Shown here: positions 19,528 through 30,435 of the stretch, piece after piece
How positions within the stretch are numbered: the first letter of the stretch is position 1
How the letters are laid out: every line of letters starts with the position of its first letter
Translations under genes and position numbers: made by a program
Notes under the pieces: model-generated
What the model was told of the DNA's origin: nothing
Databases searched by the model: none
The model's input: only the letters and a program-made list of their open reading frames with translations
Assembly: GCA_025449115.1 (NCBI GenBank)
Contig: JAHLKC010000225.1
Coordinates: 1 to 38,179 of the forward strand
Source of the DNA: Chytridium lagenaria
Taxonomy: Eukaryota; Chytridiomycota; Chytridiomycetes; Chytridiales; Chytridiaceae
DNA: 38,179 bases
Reading direction: 5' to 3'

Positions 19528-21699
19528 TTAATACGTTGCGCGTTTTATTAAATCGTACATCAGTCCATAAACTGTACTCCATGTCTCCTCTGCACACTCC
19601 AAATAATCGATTTTCGCCATTGACTTTCTCAACAAATCCTTCACCGGTTCCATCTGTCTCCCCGCCCTCTGCCATCTAATTACCTCTTTTAACCATCTCA
19701 CGCATTTCGTCATCTCTACCGTCTCCAAAAACCCGTCGATATCATCACGGCGTGTGGCCCCGCTGAGGTCCCGGTCAAGATCATCAGTAATGTCGACGAG
19801 ACGTTCGACGAGTTCAGACGTTTCTTCGTTGATAGTGCCAGCGTAAATGAGGTGAGAGCGTCACGGAGGGAGGTACGGGATGAAAGAATACCGCCGAGGA
19901 TTGGTGTCGGCGTGGGTGCGGCTGTCGAGATGAGGTTCTGAGGATAAAGAGGGAGCGGTCTCAGCTTCAGGTACTCCAAAGGCAACAACCCCGGATCTGT
20001 GGGAGAAGAGACGCTAATGGTTGGCAGTGAAGGTCGGTCGGAGTAATGGGAAGAGACATCCTTTGTGCACGTGGTAAAGTTGCTATAGCTGGTTGTGGCA
20101 AGATATTTTGATGGAAGATAATCTGAAGAGCTTGCAGAATCCGGCCAGCAGGGGTAGCAGGAATGAAATTTCCACTGAAATAGCGACTATCAGTTTCTGC
20201 AATCCGGACTCGTAGAGTTCGTTCGCGGCATGTCTTAAAGGTATGGTTAGAGCTGACAAAATGGAACGAGTAAGTTTACCTCAAGCTTTTAAGCACGATA
20301 GTCAGGTTAAGGGAATGGGCATGGGATAAGGTTCGGTAATACACCATGCAGTATGCGTTCAGTAACCTCTGGCTGCTGGCAGTAACTAACATTTGAAAAC
20401 AAAACCAGTCAGTGACGAATAGACGAAAGGGGCGAAAAATAGAGATATTCAAATATTGGTATAGTAGCTTCAAAGGAAAACAACTTACTATATTGAACCT
20501 CCGTCAAAATAACCGTACTCAACGCGTTTAAAATCCTTTTGTATTTGTCCATTGTGCAATTCTTCGCTAGCGTCACCGTCTCTTTTGGCACCCCGGTCCA
20601 AAAAAAGCTTCCCTCAGGCTGATCCAGCAGCTCCAACAAAAAAATCCCGACATTTAACAACCTCGTCGGTTGAATCCCACACCATCTCGAAAAAGATACG
20701 ACCCTTTGCGTCGACATAACAAGAGTTTTTAACAGCACATCCGTTCCCGTATTTAAAAGATCGGCGGCACGTTGAGGTATCGACGTAGCGCCTCCGCCAG
20801 AAAATATCGGAGGTGAAGAAGGGGTTTGGGAACCCGATTCCTCAAATTGTCCAGGAGTCGAGGAGTTTGATGCCCGCATAGAGCTTCGTGATTTTGCTTT
20901 TCTGATTTCCTCACTCATGAATTCCAGGTTGTCGCACGCTTTTACAATCCGCACAACTGCAGGATGAGCAGCCGTCCATGACCTCTCAGAGCGTTCCCAG
21001 ACAAATAATCGGAATAACGAAGAGTGGGACCTTATAATCTCCTCGCAACCAGGTGTGGCGTCGAAAAGAGAGGCGAGACTGCCTTGCATGGAAATACCGA
21101 ACAAGATTCTCCGGACAAGGGTGTGATAAGGCCATCGTGGTCGTGGGGCGTCTTGAGGATTTAAATAAAAGGCTCGACTTGTTTCAACAGTGAAAAGAAA
21201 AAGGTCTATGGATTTTATCGAGGTGAGTTGCGGGGTCCTGTAAAGAAGAAAAATGGAAGCTTCGTTCCAACGATGACACACTCGCGTGCACTGGTAAAGG
21301 TCCTTTTGCTTTGAGAGGAAGCCAAAATTGTCGCAAGGAGTTCCATCGGAAACCGCAACTGTGCAAGGGCCCATCCTTTGTCTGCATATCCTCCCTCGAA
21401 GGCGTATCCAACTGCATCGTAGTTGGGTATCGCTGTAAAATGTCTTCGACAGTCATCGTCGTTTCCGGTATGGCATAACGCTCTTTTGATTTGATGCAGT
21501 AAAGCCGTTCTGTCAAGGACATCATTACTGGCCATAACGAATCTTCAATCTTAACCGTCTCAATATGGGACAGGTTCAGCGAAGGCAGTCGTGACGATAG
21601 GATAGTAAGAATTTTAAAAACTTCAACGGGCTTCAGAGGTGTTGCGTCAATGCTCTTTTCCGTCATCTTCATACTGATTTGAGTATAATCGACGATCAT
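19528..21699 (-). CDS. F-box protein
   Basis: The gene starts at ATG 21699 (MIVDYTQISMK) and ends at TAA 19528-19530. The F-box reads FPMELLATI / FGFLSKQKDLYQC / TRVCHRWNEAS, matching 'LPxEllxxIFxfLsxxdLxxCxxVCrrW'. It is visible only if one T is added to the T4 run at 21324-21327. A second break lies at GGGCCC 21367-21372, just before LAQLRFP, and two more near 19989-19992 (G4) and 19845-19847 (T3). Introns follow the LTEVQY exon and the LTIVLKSL exon (acceptors ATGTTAG and TTTGTCAG). The rest is helical with no recognised LRR, WD40 or Kelch repeats and ends DLIKRATY. F-box proteins recruit substrates to SCF ubiquitin ligases; the substrate here is unknown. Confidence 0.65.
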
Positions 21700-22086
21700 T
21701 GTGGACTTGTAATGGCTCTAAGGCCGTTTTTGAAACGCTAACGAAACGGGGAGCTACATGTCTAGGCATTTGATTGGGGCGGGTCAATTAGGCTTTCCAA
21801 ACATCTTCGAATCAAGAGAAAACAATTAATTGCTGCAGTTTTAGTTGCGTAATTATTCCAAGATAAAGACTACACAAGAAAGTATCCTAGTGATGGTGAT
21901 GGTGATGATTACGCTGACATGCAACATGTTCATGGGCCAATGTTGAAGAACCAAGTACTGCGCGTCATCCATCTGAACCTTTTTCGTTGTATACTTCATC
22001 TCCGACCCCCATCGCACTATGTTCAAACTTCTTTCCAGAGGCCGTCGTAACACGAGCAAAAAAATCCCAACACTTTTTGAAAGGGA
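21700..22086. promoter_or_regulatory. Divergent promoter region, F-box / V-ATPase c
   Basis: About 390 bp between two divergently transcribed starts (F-box minus from 21699, V-ATPase c plus from 22087), so it must hold both promoters. A short GGTGAT repeat is present at about 21893-21908. No other motif is convincing. Confidence 0.4.
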
Positions 22087-23063
22087 ATGTCGATTCAAAC
22101 CGTCAACGACTACTGCCCCGCGTGGGCCCCCTTCTTTGGCCTCGGTGGTGCCTCCGCGGCTATCGTACTGTCGTCATTGGGTGCTGCATACGGCACCGCA
22201 AAGTCTGGCATCGGAATCGCTGGAATTGGAGCGTTTAGACCTGAATTGTACGTGCGGGGTTTTTGCGATGTTTATATGTGTGTTTGGTTGAATAAGTCGG
22301 GATGATAGATGCACAGAGGGCCGGTGTGCGGATGTTGGGGTGCGAGCATGTTAATGGGGAGATTTGGGAAGCTGATGGTGAGCGAAAAGATTATTAGGAT
22401 GGGAAAAATGATATCTAAATGGCATCAAAACATTATTGAGCAACGATAATCCAAACATGATTTGGCGCTTGATAAGGAGACGATGATTTGTTCTATATAT
22501 GATTATGATTATATCAAGTTTTTGTTATTCTGAAAAGTCGCGCTAACAGTGTTTCTTGCAAAAAAAAAGGATGATGAAGGCTCTAATCCCTGTTGTCATG
22601 GCTGGTAAGTTTTATGGAGTTTATTCCTTAAATTGTATATTCTCTGTTTCTGTTGATTTTTTTTTTGCATTGCGCCATGTATGTTTTTGTCAGCTTAGCC
22701 TTCTTGATGGTGTTGTTTGTACATCACTTTGGATCATCCAGACCTGACGCTATTTTTCAGGTATCATCGCCGTCTACGGCCTCGTCGTCGCTGTCCTCGT
22801 CGCCCAACGACATTTCTCCCTCAAAAAAGTACTCCCTTTACGCAAGTGCCCTGCACATGGGGGCTGGTCTCTCTACTGGTCTCGCTGGTGTCGCCGCCGG
22901 CTACGCAATCGGGATTGTCGGTGACGCCTGTGTCCGAGGATACCTCTACCAACCCCGCTTGTTTGTCGGAATGGTGCTTATTCTTATTTTCGCGGAAGTG
23001 TTGGGGTTGTATGGATTGATTGTGAGCTTGATCTTGAACACGAGGGTTTCTAACAACTGCTGA
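22087..23063 (+). CDS. VMA3: V-type H+-ATPase proteolipid subunit c
   Basis: Exons are 22087-22247, 22570-22604 and 22761-23063. The product is the four-helix Vo c subunit: [60 protein letters not shown], then [20 protein letters not shown] and [16 protein letters not shown]. The proton-carrying glutamate is the E of [10 protein letters not shown]. It forms the rotor ring that acidifies the vacuole. One frame break occurs in exon 3: after VAVLVA the frame must lose one C of the CCC at 22803-22805 to reach [12 protein letters not shown]. The C-terminus has a few extra residues (NTRVSNNC). An essential, highly conserved gene broken this way argues for a sequence error. Confidence 0.93.
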
Positions 23064-24325
23064 GTGCAAACGATATTGTTATTCACGAATGTACCATCTT
23101 ACCTTCTTATTTTATTTTATTTTCTTTGAGAATAGGGGGAGCTTTTTTTCTTGCATGTTTTAACCACATTATCCTGTTTTTGCTCTTTATGCCATATTAT
23201 CCATATGCACTTACCGCACCTCTTTACAAATCATGGCTCTGTATAGTTCCCTTCAACCACCGTAAAATCACCGCAATGACATGCGAATGAATAAAAGTTA
23301 AAATTTGAAGCACACGATATTCTTAACCATAATATAGGAAGCTAATGAATCGTGTCGTAGCGTTGCTAGGAATACTATTAGCCACCGAAACATTTACATG
23401 AGACCACAAAAAGAAAAAACAAGTATATACATAATAGAGAAGATCGCGTGAAAATAATAATAAAACAAAATAAAAGGATATATCCAGATAATCATTAAGT
23501 ATTGGAAACAGGAGACGTTTGTCAAAAAAAAATGATGGAAGAAGAATGTTAATGAGAGTTGGGATGAATGAATGAATAATGAATGAGTGTGGATGATCCA
23601 GTGTAAAGGGGGTAGATTCAAAAGTAAAGTACAAGTGGTTTCATAGCCGGAAAGTGAGAAGCTAGTAACTAGTGCAAGTATTAAAAGAAAAAGGAATAAT
23701 GGATCGTGATGAAAGACATTAATTTGGACCTCATCTTCTGCAATTTACAAAACATCCAGCGACACGTTGACTTACTTCAAATATATTATGCATGAAAAAT
23801 GGTATGCTACTTCACTCCCACACCCGGCCACCTTTATAAAGAGACGCGGTCCATCTGCAGGGGGGCAATAATAATCCAGCTCAGGCACAGATACGCAACA
23901 GCCTATATGTTTGCTTTTCTACGGGATCATACCAGATTGGCAAGCACCATTAAATATTTATCTAATTTCATTGCAGTCTTCGTCGTTATAATTGATCTAA
24001 CATATTGATTTAAGGCCCGTCATGCACTACATATTTTCTTTAAGAAAGTCTGCCAGTGCCCGCGCGATACCTTATAACCAAGTAAGATATCCCCACCTGC
24101 GCGATCACCAAAGTCCTGTCGCTTTATATAGTAATTACTTAATATATTGCGTTTTCCGAAGGCGCGTAGGCCTCTAACAAGCTTTTTTTTTTTCATAAGA
24201 ATTTCAAGTCCCAAGAATAGTGCAACAATCGAACGAGCTCCCTCAAATTGACCTGGGCTTCTTGAAGGTCTTGAACTGAAGAGCTTAACGCTGGACATTT
24301 GTGTGCGGTGGGAGTCCCACGGACC
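23064..24325. other. Intergenic, no gene seen
   Basis: About 1.26 kb between the V-ATPase c stop and the P5B ATPase start. It is AT-rich, with AATAAA-like sequences near 23290. Minus-strand open frames (23323-23634, 24020-24298) are low-complexity, without conserved motifs. It presumably contains the ATPase promoter. Confidence 0.5.
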
Positions 24326-27300
24326 ATGTTGAGGGGCCCAGAGTCAAGTGGATTGCAGCAGCAGCAGCAGCAGGAGCAGGAACCGGAAGCAGGAACGAGC
24401 AATGGCATCGCGAAGAACAATGGCGATCCAAAGAGTGGGGGCTCAAGGGCAAAGATCCTGGCGGAACAGCGGAGGCAACAACGGAATGTCGCAGCCTCAA
24501 AGATCTTGCCTACCTTGTCTCGATCCACCTCGGAAACTGAAACATCATCACTTCTTGCCCCTCGGAGAAGTTCCGTGACGGGTGGACCCTTGTCGTATGG
24601 ATCCATTCCTCACCATCAGCTACCAGATCACCTTTTCAACCAGGAAATCATCATCGATGATGAATTAACTGTTAATGTTACGGGATACAGACGCTCTACC
24701 GTCAGATTGTTCTTTTATCGCTTACTTTGCGTCTTGAGTCTTGGGGTGGTGTACATCGTTTGCAGATGGTTTCCCGCTTTGGAGCTCAATATTACATCTG
24801 TTCGTTGCCCTATGAATGCAGCAGAGCTTGTCAGCGTAAAGAATCAGTGGGGAGAAGTGAGCATTGAGCAAGTTCACCGAGACCCCTTTGATGGAGGATA
24901 TGTCGCCGATATCTTTCCAAATCACCCTGAACCATCTCATAATGGTGAGAAAACGGTCAAAATGTGGTCTTTCTAACCATTTTTCAGGAGATACTTCAGA
25001 ATCCCGCTCTAATACCCCTCGACAGCCTTTGTCCACTATTATCTATTTCGATTACCGCTACATCAAATTTATATTTAATCCAAACACTGGCCTCTTTGAA
25101 ACTACACAATATTGGCAAGACCCTGAATGGACGAGTGTGGATGGCGTCTTGGAGGGTGTGAGTAACACGCTGCTCCTTTCCAGGCGCCGACTCATTTTTG
25201 GAGAAAACGAAGTTATTATTGCCGAAAAGCCCACCTTTAGACTGCTAGTTGACGAGGTGCTACATCCGTTCTTTATATTTCAAGTCCTCTCGATGCTTCT
25301 ATGGTGTCTGGACGAGTATTATTACTACGCTGCATGTATCTTCTTCATCACAGTCATATCCACCACCTCTACTTTGTTGGAAACCAAAGAGACTATGCGC
25401 CGGCTTCGGGATATGAGCCGCTTCACTTGCAACGTACGAGTATGGAGGGGTGGTTCTTGGTTTATCCTAAAATCAGAGGAACTCATACCCGGAGATATTT
25501 TCGAGATCACACCATCCGGATACCTTCCAATCGTGCCTTGCGATGCCATCCTCCTCGACGGCGACTGCATCGTGAATGAGAGCATGTTAACTGGTGAAAG
25601 TGTGCCAGTATCAAAAACTTCCATTACCGATGCGGAGCTGAATGATATTGATTTTGAGGAGGAGGATCCGGCTAATTCGAATCGGATGGCGAGGTATTTC
25701 CTATTCTCGGGAACCAAGGTCATTCGTGCTCGATGCGGGACTAGATTATCTGGATCGGGTCCCAGTGCACCTGATCCGGATGCAGGACTTCACTTTAGTT
25801 CGGAAGTCTCGGAGCCTGGTGCGCTTGCTCTTGTCGTTCGTGTTGGATTTAACACCACCAAGGTAAAAGCATGACTGTGCAATCCCTTTTTTTTCCTTTG
25901 CAATTCCGTTCTACATTGTTAAACATAAATTCGTGAAAGCTAATCGTAACTTTTGTGACTTGTTTAGGGTGCATTAGTCCGATCCATCCTCTTCCCTAAA
26001 CCAAACACGTTCAAGTTCTATCGTGATTCCTTCCGCTTCATCGGAGTTCTAGGTCTCGTGGCCTTCTTTGGTTTCCTTGCATCGCTTTATAACTTTATCA
26101 AGTTGGGCAACACCTGGCAGACCATAGTTGTCCGCGCTTTAGACTTGATCACAATTGTTGTTCCACCGGCTCTTCCTGCGACGATGGCTGTGGGAACCAG
26201 TTTTGCCATTGCCCGACTTCGACGTGGACTAATCTACTGCACATCACCGCCTCGAGTGAATATTTGCGGGAAAATTGAAGCCATGTGTTTTGATAAAACC
26301 GGAACACTTACGATGGAGGGACTCGACGTACTTGGATTCAGATTCACCGTTCCATCTGAACCCGTGGATTTTATCCCATTAAAGCACTCACCACTTCCTT
26401 CACCGCAAATTGAAACTGCCCCGCACCAGCTTCATCGACCACTTCAGCACACACCCAGCCAAACCCAACTTACCCAAACTCCACTTCGTTTCTCCGATAT
26501 ATACCGTTCCGTTGAAGATGTTCTGGATGTTCCTGATGCACATTCCCTCATCTCACCGCAACAAGACAACTCCTACGCTGCTTTACGCCGTCCCTCTTTT
26601 TCATCTGTAAGACTAGCATCGTTCCCTTGCCACCCGAACGGTGCGGAAACCGACTTTCCGTATCCCATGATCGTCTGTGCTATGGCAGTATGTCATTCGA
26701 TCAAGGTTGTAGATAGTACACTTATTGGGGATCCCATGGACATTCGCATGTTTGAATTCACGGGATGGGATTTGGAGGAGGGTGGGAACCTTTATTCAGA
26801 AGGTGCTTCATCCAATGCGTCATCACCGAAACCATCAAGAGAAGACCGGGGGCTGGGATCGGGGAGTTTGATTTCGATGGTGGTGAGACCACCTGGAGAT
26901 CTTGGATTCAAGGACGTGATGTCGACAGCTGATCGCGCGCCCTCTCCATACGTCAATGGAAACGCACATACACCGGTTCTGGATGAACCGAGAGTGTACA
27001 CGGAACTTGGTGTGATCCGGTCATTTGAGTTTGTGAGCTCGTTGAGGAGGATGAGTGTTGTTGTTAGACGGTTGAGGTACTCCAAGGAGAGTCTGAATTT
27101 TGAGAATCCATTAAGTCCGGATGGAGTTTCGACGTCAAAATTGCAGGCTGCTTTGCTTGGTCAATCTCCGCCATCGTATTCGCCGAAACAGATGGTTTCG
27201 CATAGTGATTCGCCACCACCGATGAATGGGGTCTTGCGGACTTTGTCGACGGGAGGAGCGATGAAGGAGTTTGAGGTTTTTGTGAAGGGTGCACCGGAGG

Positions 27301-29341
27301 TGATGAAGAGCATATGTAATCCTGCTTCATGTGAGTGGTATACCGTATAAGTTATTGAAAACCTAACGCGATTTTGAACAGTGCCGCCTAATTACGATAG
27401 CCTTTTAAAATCGTACGCGCACCATGGGTACAGAGTGATCGCGGTGGCGTGGCGTCGACTTGAGAATGTGGCTTGGGTGAAAGTGATGAGGATGAAACGA
27501 GAGGATATCGAGAAAAATCTGGATTTCCTAGGATTCATTGTTTTTGAAAACAAGCTGAAGCCTGGTACGACTCCTATTGTCCGAGAGCTCAAGACTGCTT
27601 CTATCAGGCAGATTATGTGCACTGGTAAAGAAATATTTCCCATATGGGGGTCTAACCATTTTCGCTAGGTGATAATGTCCTCACTGCAATTTCTGTTTCC
27701 CGCGAATGTGGACTAGTGGAACCTACATCCAAAGTCTTTGTACCGCGGTTTGAGACCAAAGAGTTTGTACATAGTGAGGTCTCGAAAGTTGTTTGGGAGG
27801 ATGTGGATCATGAAGAGGAGATGGCGTCGTCTTTACCGGTCATGACTTTGGATCCGGTTACTTTAAAGGTATCCTATTAGTTTTTGTGAATGTGTACCAA
27901 TTTTTTCAGCCATTGTCGTCGCCACCCTCATCGGCAGGTCGAAATGGGGAGGTGGTGGTTCCAGTTGAATTTGATTATAGTTTGGCTGTGACTGGGGACG
28001 TGTTTCAGTGGATGTTGGAGTATGCTAATCAGGATAGCTTTAGGAGGGTATGTACTTTATATTTTTAATGTTTTATGTCCCCAATGTTTGTCTAATTCAT
28101 TATTCTTGTTTTGTAGATGCTTGTTAAAGGTCAAATCTTTGCACGAATGTCTCCAGAGCAAAAGCAAATCCTCGTCGAACGACTTCAAGAGATTGGGTAC
28201 TGCGTTGGATTCTGCGGGGACGGTGCCAATGACTGCGGCGCACTCAAGGCCGCAGAATGTAGGGTTATCCCTCTCCGAAGCTGAAGCCTCCGTCGCTGCT
28301 CCCTTTACCTCAAATCCACTGAAATCGATTGCGTCACCCGCGTTATCCGTGAAGGCCGCGCAGCCCTCGTCACGAGTTTCTCCTGTTTCAAGTATATGGC
28401 CGTATACTCCTTGATCCAATTCACCTCCGTCTCCCTCCTCTACTCCCTCGCTTCCAGCCTAGCGGATTTTCAGTTTATGTTTATCGACATGGGCTTGATC
28501 ATTCCTGTTGCTGTGTTTATGTCCGAGTCTGGAGCGCACCCGAAATTGGATCGGAAGAGACCGACGGCGAGTCTTGTTGGGAAGAAGGTGCTTTCGTCCA
28601 TGTTGGGACAGGTTGTGATTCAGGCTGTATTTCAGGGGTTGATTTTTTGGTGGGTGAGGACGACAGAGTGGTATATTCCTACGAGGACGGATGTGAGTGA
28701 GAAGAAGATGAGGTGTCATGAGAATTCGGTGGTGTTTTTGTTGAGTTGTTTTCAATATGTGGCGGTTGCGATGGCGTTTTGTAGTGGACCGCCGTATAGA
28801 GAGAGTGTTTGGAAGAACAGTATGTATTATTCATTCGTAACTTCATTTCGTTTTTCTTTTTTATTTCTGAAAGTCACTTCCTATCTCTTTTTTTTTTTGT
28901 TTTTTTTTTTTTTTTTTTTTGAGGGTTTTTTTTTTTGTTTCTTGTTGTTCTTGGTTAATGAGCGTGTTTTAATAACTCTTTATCTTTCTTACAGCACGTT
29001 TCGTCGCAACCATCCTCATCATCCTCACCTTTCTCATCTACCTCACCCTCCACGCACACCCTTTCACCACCTGGATCTTTGATCTCATGCCCATCCCTTT
29101 CCACGGTCGTCTCCAGATCCTCGCATTTGCAGCGGCAAATCTGGGCGTCACGTTTTTCAGCGAATACCTTGTTCTCCCGTTTGTGTCGAAAGCGGTTGGA
29201 TGGGTTGGGGTGTATACCCGTGTGTGTTTGGATGCGCGGGAACGAGGGACTGGGGTTGCGGTGAGGAGTTGGGTTAAGAGACGACGGTGGGGGAGGAAAG
29301 GGAAGGTGTTTAAGGTTGTGTTGGATGAGATGGGGAACTGA
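24326..29341 (+). CDS. P5B-type transporter ATPase (ATP13A2/Ypk9 family)
   Basis: There are eight exons: 24326-24944, 24988-25862, 25968-27330, 27382-27624, 27669-27868, 27910-28047, 28117-28819 and 28995-29341 (about 1,495 residues). The N-terminus is disordered with a short polyQ. The P5 N-terminal domain ([18 protein letters not shown], then NQWGEVSI) precedes the E1-E2 ATPase core: [15 protein letters not shown] in M4 (the P5B PPALP signature), DKTGT at 26292 (phosphorylated Asp), [13 protein letters not shown] and the M5-M10 helices. P5B pumps move polyamines across endolysosomal membranes in animals and yeast-type vacuoles. A roughly 250-residue insert rich in Ser/Pro lies in the nucleotide-binding domain. 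Two opposite one-base breaks sit at 28255-28256 (extra A) and 28312-28314 (missing A), bracketing [17 protein letters not shown]. The intron 28820-28994 holds very long T runs. Confidence 0.92.
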
Positions 29342-29503
29342 TGGGTGTATCCGTTTTATTTTATGTTATTGTAATTGTAATCAAATCACTCTTTTGGGTT
29401 ATAAATTGCTTGTTAAATACATTCTTTTTTTTGGAGAGGAGCGCGACACCTTTTCGTTTAACGGGTGAGCCATTGCGGGGGTATCTGTATATACATGGTT
29501 GTT

Positions 29504-29965
29504 TTACGGCTTTGCGTCGTTGACACCTGGTTTCGCGGTGCATGCGACGATTTTTACTTTATCGGCAGTGATGTTTTCATTCTCAATCGAAAATTGGGTT
29601 TATCGATAACGAACGTCCAGACATCATCGCAGAAACGGTAGACGTTGAGATGTCCCTGTTATATTTTTTTAGGGCCGCCGTCACTGGACCAAAAAGTTTG
29701 GTGGGGAGGGGGAAGGAAGCGGGAGATTGAATATACCTTGATGGTAGCCTTTGTTTTAACCTTTTCGTTGAGAGCTTTTGCGATACTTGTATCAAACTAC
29801 GGCAAAAAGGTTTATGATTTGCAGTGGGGGATGTTTTATTTTCACCTGTGCTACGATTCGCATGGCTGTTTGAGGGTCGATGCGACCTTCTTGGATCATT
29901 TCGTCGAGGGCGTCGGTGAGTGCGATGCCGATGGTGGAACGACGGTAGAGGTGGAGTTGTTCCAT
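29504..29965 (-). CDS. TOA2: Transcription initiation factor IIA gamma subunit
   Basis: Exons are 29965-29846, 29796-29737 and 29655-29504. The product begins [20 protein letters not shown] and continues [39 protein letters not shown] and [17 protein letters not shown], matching TFIIA gamma throughout. TFIIA stabilises TBP on the TATA box. A frame break at the T4 run (plus AAAA 29590-29593) must gain one T to reach [16 protein letters not shown], the conserved C-terminal strand. With that correction it ends at TAA 29504-29506. Length is about 110 residues, normal for the family. It is convergent with the P5B ATPase, 162 bp between stops. Confidence 0.9.
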
Positions 29966-30435
29966 TGTGTCGTGGTCCTTGGTGGTGGTGGACAAAGAAA
30001 ACCTGGTATTTTTTTTTGCGCTTTTTATATTTTTGGAGGAAATTTTTGGGAGTCACGTGATATATCGTAAATGCTGGGATGCATTGGGTGGTTGATGCTA
30101 AATGAACACGCGCAGTGAAGTGTTCATGTAAAGAAAAATAATGGATCGTATACTTTTTTTTCATAGATAAATAATGATCTGGTGCCTCAATATAGAAGGA
30201 CCACGTTTCCATGTTGACAACTAGCAATTATAAAGCTTGCTGAACGATGATAGATAAATGTATACACGCAAATCCCTCCCCCCCCTCCCAAATGCAACCC
30301 GTCATGGTTATCAACAACAACCCCCATTGCCACCCAATGTAAACCGTTCACGCCAAAACCCATTCAACTCTTCACCGCACAACCAACCCCCCAAAACCCC
30401 ACTCTCACGCTACCACCAAAAACACATATCAAACC
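29966..30435. other. Intergenic, TOA2 upstream / ZIP A downstream
   Basis: About 470 bp. The plus-strand open frame 30258-30509 (Pro/His/Asn-rich) is antisense to the end of ZIP A and has no conserved motif. C-rich homopolymers are common here. Confidence 0.4.

Noticed and set aside
23323..23634. Minus-strand hydrophobic ORFs
   Set aside because: Low-complexity Phe/Leu/Tyr translation of AT-rich DNA, not a membrane protein family.
29645..30070. Plus-strand ORF of 141 codons
   Set aside because: Antisense shadow of the TFIIA gamma exons.
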